Source: Tatumella terrea (GTDB taxonomy: Bacteria; Pseudomonadota; Gammaproteobacteria; Enterobacterales; Enterobacteriaceae). Taken from it: a DNA stretch of 64,000 bases. The stretch covers positions 380,141-444,140 of the forward strand of contig NZ_BAAAFX010000006.1 in the NCBI RefSeq assembly GCF_039523755.1. Direction: 5' to 3'. This document shows positions 54,725 to 62,514 of this stretch, one piece after another; within the stretch, counting starts at the first letter, position 1; each line of letters opens with the position of its first letter. Both the position numbers and the translations under genes were made by a program. The notes beneath the pieces are model-generated. The model was not told the origin of the DNA. It was given only the letters and a program-made list of their open reading frames with translations, and did no database searches.

Positions 54725-54964
54725 TCAGGCATTGTACTCCATCGATGACGGTCGCGGGTCCTTCAGCATCACTGTCCGGAAATTCCCGCACGATGGCATG
54801 CCCTCATAGGGAAAATATTCTTCAACATGCTGGCCACTTTTGCTAAGTTTGAAGGAGATTTGATACGCCTTCGTAGCAGGAATATAGCCAGAGGGAAAGG
54901 GCGGCTGCATGGGAAGCAGCCAAAACCATCGGACAAACAACAGAAAGAATTGTACCGGATGCAT
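54725..54964 (-). CDS. Hypothetical small protein with N-terminal hydrophobic segment
   Basis: A 79-residue frame with a hydrophobic N-terminal stretch (FFLLFVRWFWLLPM) that could be a signal or anchor, then a polar part including SFKLSKSGQHVEEYFPYEG. No family recognised. It may be the truncated end of a larger gene, since the context contains several remnants. Confidence 0.4.
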   Translation of the reverse strand: MHPVQFFLLFVRWFWLLPMQPPFPSGYIPATKAYQISFKLSKSGQHVEEYFPYEGMPSCGNFRTVMLKDPRPSSMEYNA

Positions 54965-55103
54965 GGAGCCGGATAGTACTCAATAAGCGATCTGGCGGCG
55001 TTATTTCCAGTCTCACGGCCAACAGTCTATCGAACGCTTTCCCGGATTAATAATCTGAATAATCAACAGATAAACTTCTACCATAAAGACCATGAATAGC
55101 TCG

Positions 55104-55365
55104 CTAAATAAGTCCTTTCCGGGCAAAAGTGATCCGGGTCGCTTCATTCAAATCCATACTTTTCATAGCTTCAGATGACACCCAGGTAATTTCCTGAAAT
55201 TCCTCATTAAAGGTAATGTTCCTGTTTGTACTAATACAGTCAAATATAAGATAAATCATGTAAATTTCTTCGGTGGTGCCATCCGGATACGTTTTAGTCC
55301 GGATATCGTCACGAAAAGCCCACGGCTTAACTTCCGTGATACGTAGTTCTTCCCCTAACCCGGAC
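55104..55365 (-). pseudogene. nudI: nudI remnant (nucleoside triphosphatase, 5' end lost)
   Basis: The surviving frame encodes the C-terminal two thirds of NudI: LGEELRITEVKPWAF, DDIRTKTYPDGTTEEIYMIY, LIFDCIST and the end LNEATRITFARKGLI, very close to E. coli NudI. The Nudix box (GxxxxxExxRExxEExG) is missing apart from its last residues. A frame can be opened upstream within 80 bases, but it is not homologous. The break lies about 35 bases after the ybiI stop. Confidence 0.85.
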
Positions 55366-55401
55366 ACCAGGATATGCAGGGTCATCAGACTCCGTGAGTG
55401 T

Positions 55402-55668
55402 TTAACGCAGTTGGCTATCTTTACTGCCGCGCCGGTTATAACCACTCACGATGGCATTCTTTTTATCTTCCTTCGCCTGGCAATTAACACAATAGCGGAC
55501 ACCGGCCAGCGCCCGCCGTCGGGCTTCAGGGATGGGCTCACCGCATTCATCACAGAATTCTGCGCTTTCACCCTGACCCAGATGATCTCTTGCGCGAGCG
55601 ACAGCATCTTCAATGGTGGCATCAATTTGCTTATTAACGGCGCCGTCATCAGACCAGCCCCCGGCCAT
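55402..55668 (-). CDS. ybiI: DksA/TraR-type C4 zinc finger protein YbiI
   Basis: The 88-residue protein matches E. coli YbiI over its full length: MAGGWSDDGAVNKQIDATIE, ARARDHLGQGES, the zinc-finger cysteines in CDECGEPIP and CVNC, and the invariant end GYNRRGSKDSQLR. Family members are small DksA-like proteins; the role of YbiI is not established. The ATG is preceded by AGGAGGATAATTT. Confidence 0.95.
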   Translation of the reverse strand: MAGGWSDDGAVNKQIDATIEDAVARARDHLGQGESAEFCDECGEPIPEARRRALAGVRYCVNCQAKEDKKNAIVSGYNRRGSKDSQLR

Positions 55669-55780
55669 AAATTATCCTCCTGTCTTCCCGGTAACACTGA
55701 AGTATAGACGAAAATGACCGGAAGACACTCCCGGCCCGGACGATGAACCTCAGAGTCTTTCTCTGCACCGACAAAAAAAG

Positions 55781-55994
55781 GTGAAATATCACACAAAAAT
55801 GATGGCGTCGCTATGTGAAATCTGGTGAAAAGAGCAGGGGGCTTATGGCTGTTTTTCGCGTAGCGATACCAGTGATTTACCTGCCTGTTTGCGGCAATTG
55901 TGGCTGACCAGGAATAAATGATGAATTTGACAACATATTTTCAGTGGTGACGATCAATTGATGCTGACAATAACCATTATCATTGGCTATGTCA
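55781..55994 (+). repeat. 214-bp direct repeat, copy 1 (leader and 5' end of the 55961 gene)
   Basis: GAAATATCACACAAAAATGATGG to ATTATCATTGGCTATGTCAT aligns without large gaps with 56691-56904 (about 86% by eye). It includes the palindromic element at 55804 and the first codons of the gene at 55961. Confidence 0.9.
55804..55870 (+). repeat. Palindromic element, copy A
   Basis: GCGTCGCTATGTGAAATCTG ... TTTTTCGCGTAGCGATACC. The outer arms GTCGCTAYG and CGTAGCGAY are nearly complementary around a core of about 40 bases. Three more copies lie at 56714, 59047 and 60187, all in the same orientation. Confidence 0.8.
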
Positions 55995-56377
55995 TCTTTC
56001 AGCATCCGGGGCTGATGACGGTTTTACTGAATGACACTACATGTGAAAAAGATGCCATCAACTATTTACTGGCAATTGATAATTTTAACTTCAATGCTGA
56101 TGGAACACATTGCCTTTCGATGTGGCCAAAAACACAAGTCGCTACCTATGATTACGGGTACAGTAGTGGGGAACAGGAGGTTATGCACTTTTTTATGGGA
56201 ATGCCGGGGCATCCTCTTGGTCTGAATGTGAATGGTCAGGGAACCAGTGTGGCCGAACATAATACTAACTCCGGCTATGGCCCCACATTTGATAACGATA
56301 TTTTGCCCGACGTTCCTTTTGCCATTAGCCTGTGCGCAGATTATGCAAAAGATGATGATTTTCGAAAGGAAGAATGA
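55961..56377 (+). CDS. Hypothetical protein with N-terminal hydrophobic anchor (138 aa)
   Basis: The ATG at 55961 gives 138 residues. The first 20 are hydrophobic (MLTITIIIGYVIFQHPG), a signal anchor; the rest is a secreted-looking acidic domain with cysteines in TTCEKD, GTHCLSMW and SLCADYAK. No family recognised. Its leader and first 11 codons are duplicated at 56691-56904, where the copy is a 24-codon stub. Such duplications are common around immunity-type genes, but this is only suggestive. Confidence 0.55.
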   Translation: MLTITIIIGYVIFQHPGLMTVLLNDTTCEKDAINYLLAIDNFNFNADGTHCLSMWPKTQVATYDYGYSSGEQEVMHFFMGMPGHPLGLNVNGQGTSVAEHNTNSGYGPTFDNDILPDVPFAISLCADYAKDDDFRKEE

Positions 56378-56690
56378 TTAGGATTGGGGGGATCGGGTTG
56401 TTAATTATCGTAAAAGCGAAGAGGCGTTCCGCACATCCAATCGAACCTCCGGCATAGAGTTCTGCTGATAAACAGCAACACACCCCGGAATCATTCTGAT
56501 ACTGAGTCAGAGGGGCGTATTACTTCGGAACCTGAAAAAATTCTACTCCCGGCCGGCAAAGAGTTTCCTGTGATCCGGAATCACCTCAAGTGCCGCTTCA
56601 CTGTTTTCATTGAGAAATGAATGATTGCCAGCAAGTCTCCGGGAACAGGATCTGACACTCCGGGTCTCCCTCGATGATGGAGATAAACCG
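56378..56690. other. Intergenic region
   Basis: Between the 55961 gene and the second repeat copy. No gene or structure recognised. Confidence 0.4.
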
Positions 56691-56904
56691 GCGAAATATC
56701 ACTCAAAAATAATGGCGTCGCTACGTGAAATCTGATGAAAGAGCAGGGGGTAAGGTGCCGATTTTTCGCGTAGCGTCACCGGTGATTTACCTGCCTTTCT
56801 GCGGTAATCGTGGCTGACCGGGAATGAATGATCAATCTGACATCATATTTTCGGCGGTGACGCTCAATTGATGCTGACAAAAACTATTATCATCACAATG
56901 TCAT
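56691..56904 (+). repeat. 214-bp direct repeat, copy 2
   Basis: Repeats 55781-55994. The ATG corresponding to 55961 is present (56871), but the frame diverges after about 10 codons and stops at 24, so it is a gene stub. Confidence 0.9.
56714..56780 (+). repeat. Palindromic element, copy B
   Basis: GCGTCGCTACGTGAAATCTG ... TTTTTCGCGTAGCGTCACC, the second copy, inside the second 214-bp repeat. Confidence 0.8.
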
Positions 56905-57042
56905 GGCTTAGCGGCGGGTGTGAATGGCAGCAGTTAATCGGGTAAGCACATGGATTTGAGGATAGACAGAGAGCAGCTTTACTCAAATTCTTCAGGAGAC
57001 TCTTTTAACGGTTGAGAATTTACAGCGATGTGTAAGAGATAT

Positions 57043-57068
57043 GTCTGACATTGCATGCTGCGTCAGAC
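57043..57068. other. Inverted repeat in intergenic DNA
   Basis: GTCTGAC-N12-GTCAGAC forms a perfect 7-bp stem, shortly before a terminator-like hairpin at 57095. The pair could belong to a small RNA of about 100-150 bases, which is speculative. Confidence 0.4.
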
Positions 57069-57094
57069 TTTCATCTTCAGACATAATGTATTAT

Positions 57095-57129
57095 CCCGCC
57101 ATGCTCCATGCTGAGTGGGCGGGTATTTT
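57095..57129 (+). terminator. Terminator-like hairpin upstream of the lipoprotein gene
   Basis: CCCGCC ... GGCGGG stem with a 17-base loop followed by TATTTTAT. There is no annotated gene directly upstream, so it may end an unrecognised RNA. Confidence 0.6.
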
Positions 57130-57192
57130 ATGTACAGAAGCCTGATGACACTGAATTTTCTGTTAACCTCATTTAACTTTTGACTGGACACT

Positions 57193-57498
57193 ATGAAAAA
57201 GACCTTTGTGATGACGTTGATCCTGATAAGCCTGACGGGGTGCGTTGGGTATCAGTGGGTTAAACCCGGAACCGACAGGCAGCAGGCAGAGATGGCTGAA
57301 ACTGAATGTAAAGCTCAGGCGCTCAGGGATTTACCACCTGATAATCAAATCACGGGTAAATACACCTCTAAAAATAAAAAATATAAAACGACCGATACCA
57401 GCTACTCAACGAGTGACCAAAATGCGGGTCAGCGAGGTATTTTGGTGAAAGACTGTATGTATCGTAAAGGCTGGACACGTATCAAAGTCCAGCAGTAA
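57193..57498 (+). CDS. Small lipoprotein (101 aa)
   Basis: Signal MKKTFVMTLILISLTGC with lipobox L-T-G-C, Cys17, and no Asp at +2, so outer-membrane targeting is expected. The mature part is rich in Lys/Thr/Ser (GKYTSKNKKYKTTDTSYSTS) and ends in KDCMYRKGWTRIKVQQ, like several enterobacterial orphan lipoproteins. The function is unknown. It is monocistronic. Confidence 0.8.
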   Translation: MKKTFVMTLILISLTGCVGYQWVKPGTDRQQAEMAETECKAQALRDLPPDNQITGKYTSKNKKYKTTDTSYSTSDQNAGQRGILVKDCMYRKGWTRIKVQQ

Positions 57499-57884
57499 AT
57501 AAACGATGCATTTCCGGAAGTGGCTCAGGTTGTTGGCTATCTTTCGACGGCGGCCGGCGGAGATGACGGCTAATTTCATTATTCACCAGAGAACAGGATG
57601 ATCTGCGTCAGCAGACAAAAGTTATATTGAGTAAAGTAACGAGTAAAGATGATGGCCGCAACCAGGAAGGTGAGGCCAGATGAAACAACAGGATTCATGT
57701 GCGGGTATTCAAGGTTGTGTGGGTCCAGTGATTATAATATCATATTTAACATAATATACATTATGCGAACCTTTATTATTTTATAGTTCAGGTATCCTGA
57801 CTGGCCTGATATTGACGTTGATAGCCTGGCTTATATCGTCCGGCAATCTGAACATGGGCTTCCAACAGGAAACCCATATTCGTG
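57499..57884. other. Intergenic region
   Basis: AT-rich toward 57730-57790. No gene or clear structure recognised. Confidence 0.4.
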
Positions 57885-58787
57885 TTACTGTTCTGTAAGT
57901 TGAATATCGGCAATTACCGGTAAATGATCACTGGCAGCTGACCAGCTGAACTCTGGTGAGTTATGTGGAATTTCGAGGGCTCTGGTGTCCCATTTCTGCC
58001 CTTTGAAAGTAAAAATATGGTCGATATCGATCGCGGGATTGATTGCCGGCCAACTGCGGGTGTCGGTCCCGGGCTTAGAAACTCTGTTAAAAAAATAACC
58101 TATCTCTTTTAACGGCTGCTCTTCACGTGTGGAGTTAAAATCACCGGCCAGAATCTTTATCGCAGAGGAAATATTTTTAAAATCAGAAGGCGCATCACCG
58201 ATACTTAGGTCTAACAGGTAACGAGCCTGTCCGGTACGAATGGCAGGATCTTTTTGCCAGTCGAGATGCGTTACCATGATTATCGGTGCAGAATCGAACC
58301 CGGGTATCTCTACTTGCACCAGTAATACAACGCGCTGTTCGGCATCGCCCGATGGCAACTTAATCACCTGTGAATGCAGAATTTTATATTTTGATAGCAA
58401 CCCCAGACCATATTCACCACCGTCAAAATCCAGTGCCTTACCAAACACGTAATGCATTTTATTGGCATCGGCAAGTAGCTTTAACTGATCGATTTTCTGA
58501 CTACGCTGAGTTTTGTTATCGACTTCCAGTACCGCAATAATGTCAGCGTTGATTTTTTTAATCGCTGTATTAAGTGCCGTAAAATCAGTGACGTTGTCGG
58601 AGGCTTCATTCTTACCGATATTATAAGTGGCTATCCGCAGTGCTGGTTTATCCCCGGTGTAGACTTTATCGGGCACCCCGCCTTTTTGTACGGTAAGTAT
58701 CTCATTACCTGAAATTTTATCAGAAGCCTGTACGTGGGCCATAAGACATGCCAGTGCCACGATTGTCAGAGCAAATCCTCTTTTCAT
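57885..58787 (-). CDS. Secreted endonuclease/exonuclease/phosphatase family protein
   Basis: The ATG at 58787 starts a clear signal peptide (MKRGFALTIVALACLMAHVQA), giving 300 residues. EEP-fold motifs in order: RIATYNIGKNEASDN, AVLEVDNKTQ (metal Glu), MVTHLDWQKD, LAGDFNSTREEQ (Asp/Asn) and SAASDHLPVIADI (Asp/His). It should be a periplasmic or secreted metal-dependent nuclease or phosphodiesterase. The upstream frame extension lacks a signal and is rejected. A DNase or toxin role is possible in this accessory zone. Confidence 0.87.
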   Translation of the reverse strand: MKRGFALTIVALACLMAHVQASDKISGNEILTVQKGGVPDKVYTGDKPALRIATYNIGKNEASDNVTDFTALNTAIKKINADIIAVLEVDNKTQRSQKIDQLKLLADANKMHYVFGKALDFDGGEYGLGLLSKYKILHSQVIKLPSGDAEQRVVLLVQVEIPGFDSAPIIMVTHLDWQKDPAIRTGQARYLLDLSIGDAPSDFKNISSAIKILAGDFNSTREEQPLKEIGYFFNRVSKPGTDTRSWPAINPAIDIDHIFTFKGQKWDTRALEIPHNSPEFSWSAASDHLPVIADIQLTEQ

Positions 58788-58841
58788 TACTTTTTGAGTC
58801 CCTGTTTTAAAAATAAGGACTGATGGTATCAATTGTAACAA

Positions 58842-59223
58842 CCAGGGTTTGAGAGGCGTTGCACAGACTCGTAACAGTGAACAGAGATTTCCAGCATTCT
58901 CCTGGTGTTACATGAGGTACCGTTTTAATAACGAAAATTATCCCGCCGCGCCTGAGGTCGGATCAGCTCATTGTGTACCAATACTCAACGGTTATAGCAG
59001 GAAACAACATCTCAAGGAAAATCCGCTTTTAACTCCCCTTTTCTTCCGGTGTCGCTACGTAAATTCCGGGAAATTTCCGGAGGATTATCCCTGCATTTTT
59101 TACGTAGCAACACCGGGTTTCAGATCGAAACGTTGCTGTATTAAGAGTGATATTACTCCCGGCGGCTGTAAAAAATCATCCCGGCCACCGGTCTCCATTA
59201 CACGCGTAGTGCCCGTTAATCCG
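58842..59223. other. Intergenic region containing palindromic element C
   Basis: No gene recognised. TTTAACTCCCCTTTTCTT directly precedes element C and recurs before element D, so the repeated unit is longer than the palindrome. Confidence 0.5.
59047..59117 (+). repeat. Palindromic element, copy C
   Basis: CGGTGTCGCTACGTAAATTC ... TTTTTTACGTAGCAACACCG. The arms GGTGTCGCTACGTAAA and TTTACGTAGCAACACC pair almost perfectly, making a stem of about 15 bp. Confidence 0.85.
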
Positions 59224-59556
59224 TTAGTCGTATAGCCAGTGACCCGCTTTGGCAGACGCGATTAACATCTCTATCGTCAAATCAGGCACTCGAGGAATTT
59301 CTTTTTTCCGGAACGGATTTAGCAGATGGGTCAGCGACGGTTCTGGCGGATAATAGGTTCTGATTGAAAAATTCCCACGTTCGATCCCCAGCGTCAAAAA
59401 ATAATCCTCCATCAGCGCTAACGCCTCATCATCGTCCAGATGCAGATCTGAATCCAGATCCGTTGCGGGTGACAATACTCTCTGCTTAAAAAGATAAAGA
59501 CCATCGTGACTTTTTACCAGGTCATAAATTTGTTGTTCAGGTGTCTCACTTACCAT
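59224..59556 (-). CDS. DUF1493 family protein
   Basis: A 110-residue acidic protein of the DUF1493 family, known from Salmonella, Escherichia and relatives: LDSDLHLDDDEALALMEDYF in the first half and VPDLTIEMLIASAKAGHWLYD at the end. Its role is not established; a carrier-protein-like helical fold has been suggested for such sequences. It overlaps the gene at 59550 by 7 bases and is translated after it. Confidence 0.85.
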   Translation of the reverse strand: MVSETPEQQIYDLVKSHDGLYLFKQRVLSPATDLDSDLHLDDDEALALMEDYFLTLGIERGNFSIRTYYPPEPSLTHLLNPFRKKEIPRVPDLTIEMLIASAKAGHWLYD

Positions 59557-60008
59557 ATTTTGTCATCTCCCCGGGCAATACGGTTGTAATCCCTGACGGT
59601 GTTATAGACAATCTGTGACACATCAGACGCCAGAATCCCCCATCCCATCACAGGTATAGCACGACCTGTAAATGAGCTGATCTTAGCAACCATTTTTATC
59701 TTCAATGTCGATGGCGGATATCCACCGATCACCGAAGGCAAAAGTATCCCACGCGGAAATTTAGTCGTACCAAAGATTTTACGTGAACTGCGGGAGGCTA
59801 ATGAAGTACCCTCAATCGCATTACGAGGCTTTGCTCGTGTAGGTAAAATATTCAACCCAGCCACGATAGAGACTAAGGCACCAAAATCGTTCACATCCAA
59901 CTGATTAGCGGTATTTTCACAGAAAATAATGAACTGTAACTGACTGGCAGTCAGGTTTGAACGACCTGCATAAAAATATGTATTGTTCATTTCTTCAACT
60001 GTATCCAT
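59550..60008 (-). CDS. Hypothetical protein paired with DUF1493
   Basis: The ATG at 60008 is chosen because AAGGAGGG lies 8 bases upstream, giving 152 residues. The protein is basic in its centre (TRAKPRNAIEGTSLASRSSR), then Gly/Pro-rich with a weak hydrophobic stretch (AIPVMGWGILASDVSQIVY) and the end YNTVRDYNRIARGDDKIW. I do not know its function. Its stop overlaps the DUF1493 start, and the basic/acidic pairing would suit a two-component module such as toxin and immunity, an inference. Confidence 0.72.
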   Translation of the reverse strand: MDTVEEMNNTYFYAGRSNLTASQLQFIIFCENTANQLDVNDFGALVSIVAGLNILPTRAKPRNAIEGTSLASRSSRKIFGTTKFPRGILLPSVIGGYPPSTLKIKMVAKISSFTGRAIPVMGWGILASDVSQIVYNTVRDYNRIARGDDKIW

Positions 60009-60495
60009 ACGGTATTCCCTCCTTCTTTGTCCTTTTGAATATAAAACACACGAAATTGTCACAGGACTCGCACAGGCTTCGTTGATTGTACTTATTCACA
60101 GAATTATGTCCGGGGAATGTGTCACGAGTTCGATGGATGTGCATTGTCTCACCGGAAATCTGACGGTTAACTCCCCTGTTCTTTTGCTGTCGCTACGTAA
60201 AATCTGAATGCTGTTCAGGGTAATGCCCCTGTATTTTTCGCGTAGCAACACCCGATTGCAGGCTGGAAATAGCTGAAGAGCGTCGTTATCAGGTGAAACG
60301 TCTTTGAATCGCTATTGCTGAACGCCTGGTGCATGGGTGATGATTCACCCTGTAACCCGATACGAACAACAGGAAGATCCTTTCGCCACCAGGCTTAATG
60401 GCTTCCTGGTTCAGAAAATTCCACGTTCGGTTCTGTCAAACTTCCCGGCCCTTATATGGTATGATGTCGGCCAGACCTCTTGTTATCCAGTATTT
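60009..60495. other. Intergenic region containing palindromic element D
   Basis: Divergent promoters for the 59550 and 60496 genes. An in-frame extension of the 60496 gene starts at 60337 but is not part of the known protein. No other gene recognised. Confidence 0.5.
60187..60253 (+). repeat. Palindromic element, copy D
   Basis: GCTGTCGCTACGTAAAATCT ... TTTTTCGCGTAGCAACACCC, with an inner CAGGG-TAATG-CCCCTG hairpin. Same orientation as copies A-C. Confidence 0.82.
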
Positions 60496-60990
60496 ATGAA
60501 GCCATTAAAGTATCTTCAGGGATATCCCCCTGACATTCTCCGCCAGATCCAGGCCATCGCTGACCAGGGAAAACTGGGTCGCTGGCTGACCAGCAAATAC
60601 CCCGACCGGCATGATATACAGAGCGATAAGTCTTTGTATCAGTATGTCGATGGCTATAAACAGCGCTATGTACGGAACGCATCTTCGCTTTCGAAGGTGT
60701 ATTACGATAATAAACAAAACCCGATCACCGGAACCTTAGGCACAAATACCTTTGTCTCACGGGTTCAGGGCGGAAAACTGAAGGCAAATAACGAAATCCG
60801 GATTGCGACCTTGTTCCGTGATGCACCGGAAGCCTTTCTTCGCATGATCGTGGTTCATGAACTGGCGCATCTTAAAGAGAAAGAACACAATAAAGCGTTT
60901 TATCAGCTATGTTGTCATATGGAACCGGATTATCATCAGCTGGAGTTCGATATGCGATTATGGCTGAACTGGCGCGATCAGCAGGCCTGA
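60496..60990 (+). CDS. ygjP: YgjP family metallopeptidase-like protein
   Basis: The ATG at 60496 (MKPLKYLQGYPPDILRQI) matches the known N-terminus, giving 164 residues. The sequence is very close to E. coli YgjP, including AVSRVQGGKLK-like FVSRVQGGKLKANNEIRIAT and the zinc motif HELAHLKEKEH (His121-Glu122-xx-His125) with CCHMEPDYHQLEFDMRLWL following. YgjP proteins belong to the DUF45/M48-like group; the substrate is unknown. The upstream in-frame codons are rejected as unrelated. Confidence 0.93.
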   Translation: MKPLKYLQGYPPDILRQIQAIADQGKLGRWLTSKYPDRHDIQSDKSLYQYVDGYKQRYVRNASSLSKVYYDNKQNPITGTLGTNTFVSRVQGGKLKANNEIRIATLFRDAPEAFLRMIVVHELAHLKEKEHNKAFYQLCCHMEPDYHQLEFDMRLWLNWRDQQA

Positions 60991-61962
60991 TCCCTTAGGC
61001 CTGTTGACGATTGCCGTCGGGGTTTGACTGATTTGTACACTGCACTTTCTGACAGCTCTGTTATTTACAAAACCCCTAATGTATGTTGTAACTAAAAAGA
61101 CCTCTTACAGGCACTGTCTTTCGGATAAAACCTAACGTGGTACAAAGGTATACGTCCCTCTGCGCGATTTTCTTCGGATTGATTTCATGCTCGGTGTATT
61201 TTATGAAGTTCGAAGTCATTAAAGACACCGGCTACGCAGAACGTATATTATCCTTTTCAGGAACAGTCGTTATTCACGCCCTGAGGTAATTTATTTCAAT
61301 AACGATAAGTGAATCTCATCACCCGCTATTATCTTGTCCCTGTCCATAATATTGTATTGACCGAAGAACTTTATGCTGCTTTTTATTCTAATAAGACAAT
61401 GCATAAATACAATCTGCGAATTCTGAATAGAGTTTCCCGGGGGGTTATTTGAGCAAGTTCTCCCTGCTACAGAAACTATCGCCAGTTAACGTCCCGGGCT
61501 GCACGCCCGATGGCGGGAAGATGAACACACAAAGAAAGATGTAATAATTTTGTTGCCATTATTTACATTATAATTACAAACGCGGTTCATTTTCTGACTC
61601 ACTGAGCAGCTGTTCGTGGATGACCACAGAACCAGTCCCGGGGGGGGGGGGCATTAATCGACTGATTTATATTGGTATTTTTTATTTCACTTTAAATTTG
61701 GAAATAAACAGTTGATAAAAAAAGTAAAGGCTAATAAATTAATCAAAGAAGAGGTTTTCAAAGGAAAAATCTATCATTGATACCCTTGACTGTAAGCAGT
61801 AATTGTTTTGATACCTCTGCCCTTTATTTTCAGGTTGTCTTCTTTATTCACGGTGACTGGCAGCACGGTTCTGCTATTAGTTGAGAGTTATCATTATCTG
61901 AATTCAATTTATTAATTTCTTCGATGACTGTATGCCAATACATTTTATGCACGGAGTAATAA
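60991..61962. other. Long AT-rich intergenic region with a G12 tract
   Basis: Nearly 1 kb without a recognised gene. At 61640-61651 there are twelve G in a row, about 310 bases before the next start. GC falls below that of the neighbouring coding DNA after 61520. Confidence 0.55.
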
Positions 61963-62247
61963 ATGAAAATATTCAGCTTTGGGATCAATGTAGTTCTATT
62001 ACTTTCCTGTTTCAGTAGTTATTCCAGAGACGGAACCATTAACTTTACAGGGTATATTTATCAGTCTGCATGTGGTTACGACTCCTATAAAAGCGTATTT
62101 AATTGCCCGAAGGCCATCCGGACCGCGGCGACTCAAACGTGGCATAGGCTGACGACCGCCACGCTTCCACCGGATTTCGGTACCAGTCAGATGAACTGGC
62201 TAAATACCACCCATTCACGGGGCATTATGACCCTTTCTTATCGCTAA
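61963..62247 (+). CDS. Small secreted fimbrial-like protein
   Basis: A 94-residue protein with a signal peptide (MKIFSFGINVVLLLSCFSSYS), then DGTINFTGYIYQSACGYD, like the N-terminal strand of type 1 pilins, and a C-terminal RGIMTLSYR reminiscent of pilin ends. Two cysteines could pair. It is too short for a full pilin of about 160 residues, so it may be a reduced or specialised protein. CGGAGTAATAA gives the ribosome-binding site. It is monocistronic with its own terminator. Confidence 0.7.
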   Translation: MKIFSFGINVVLLLSCFSSYSRDGTINFTGYIYQSACGYDSYKSVFNCPKAIRTAATQTWHRLTTATLPPDFGTSQMNWLNTTHSRGIMTLSYR

Positions 62248-62253
62248 ACTCCC

Positions 62254-62274
62254 CCGCACGCTTTGCGGTTTTTT
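62254..62274 (+). terminator. Rho-independent terminator of the fimbrial-like gene
   Basis: CCGCA-CGCTT-TGCGG followed by six T residues, 7 bases past the stop. Confidence 0.85.
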
Positions 62275-62323
62275 ACCCCGGGCGTCACGCTTCAGGCAGG
62301 CAGATGAAACCATCGATTCATAA

Positions 62324-62340
62324 TGCCTGCTCGTAGTGCA
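62324..62340. promoter_or_regulatory. NtrC-like site, distal
   Basis: TGCCT-N7-GTGCA, an imperfect match to the 17-bp NtrC dyad TGCAC-N7-GTGCA. It starts exactly 40 bases before the perfect site downstream. Confidence 0.5.
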
Positions 62341-62363
62341 TCTTCCCGCCCATCCGCGATCAT

Positions 62364-62380
62364 TGCACTTTCTGCGTGCA
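62364..62380. promoter_or_regulatory. NtrC-like enhancer site, proximal
   Basis: TGCAC-TTTCTGC-GTGCA has both NtrC half-sites intact with the normal 7-base spacer. It lies about 100 bases upstream of the sigma54 promoter of hpxO, the usual enhancer distance. Confidence 0.7.
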
Positions 62381-62467
62381 TCTCACCGTTATATACTCTT
62401 TTATTCAAACCATTGATTTTACTTGCTTTATATACACCTCGTGAATAAATCACCCTATCCCCCGGGT

Positions 62468-62483
62468 TGGTACAAAAGTTGCA
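62468..62483 (+). promoter_or_regulatory. Sigma54-type promoter of hpxO
   Basis: TGGTACAAAAGTTGCA matches TGGCACRNNNNTTGCW at all fixed positions but one. The start of transcription would fall near 62495, 20 bases before the ATG. Confidence 0.8.
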
Positions 62484-62514
62484 GCCATTCCCCTGTCCGG
62501 AAAAGGAGAGAAGA

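Noticed and set aside
58300..58330. tRNA-like GAATCGAACCCGGG motif
   Set aside because: It lies inside the EEP-family gene and no cloverleaf can be formed around it.
60337..60495. 53-codon N-terminal extension of YgjP
   Set aside because: E. coli YgjP starts at the position of the ATG at 60496; the extension has no homology and covers likely promoter DNA.
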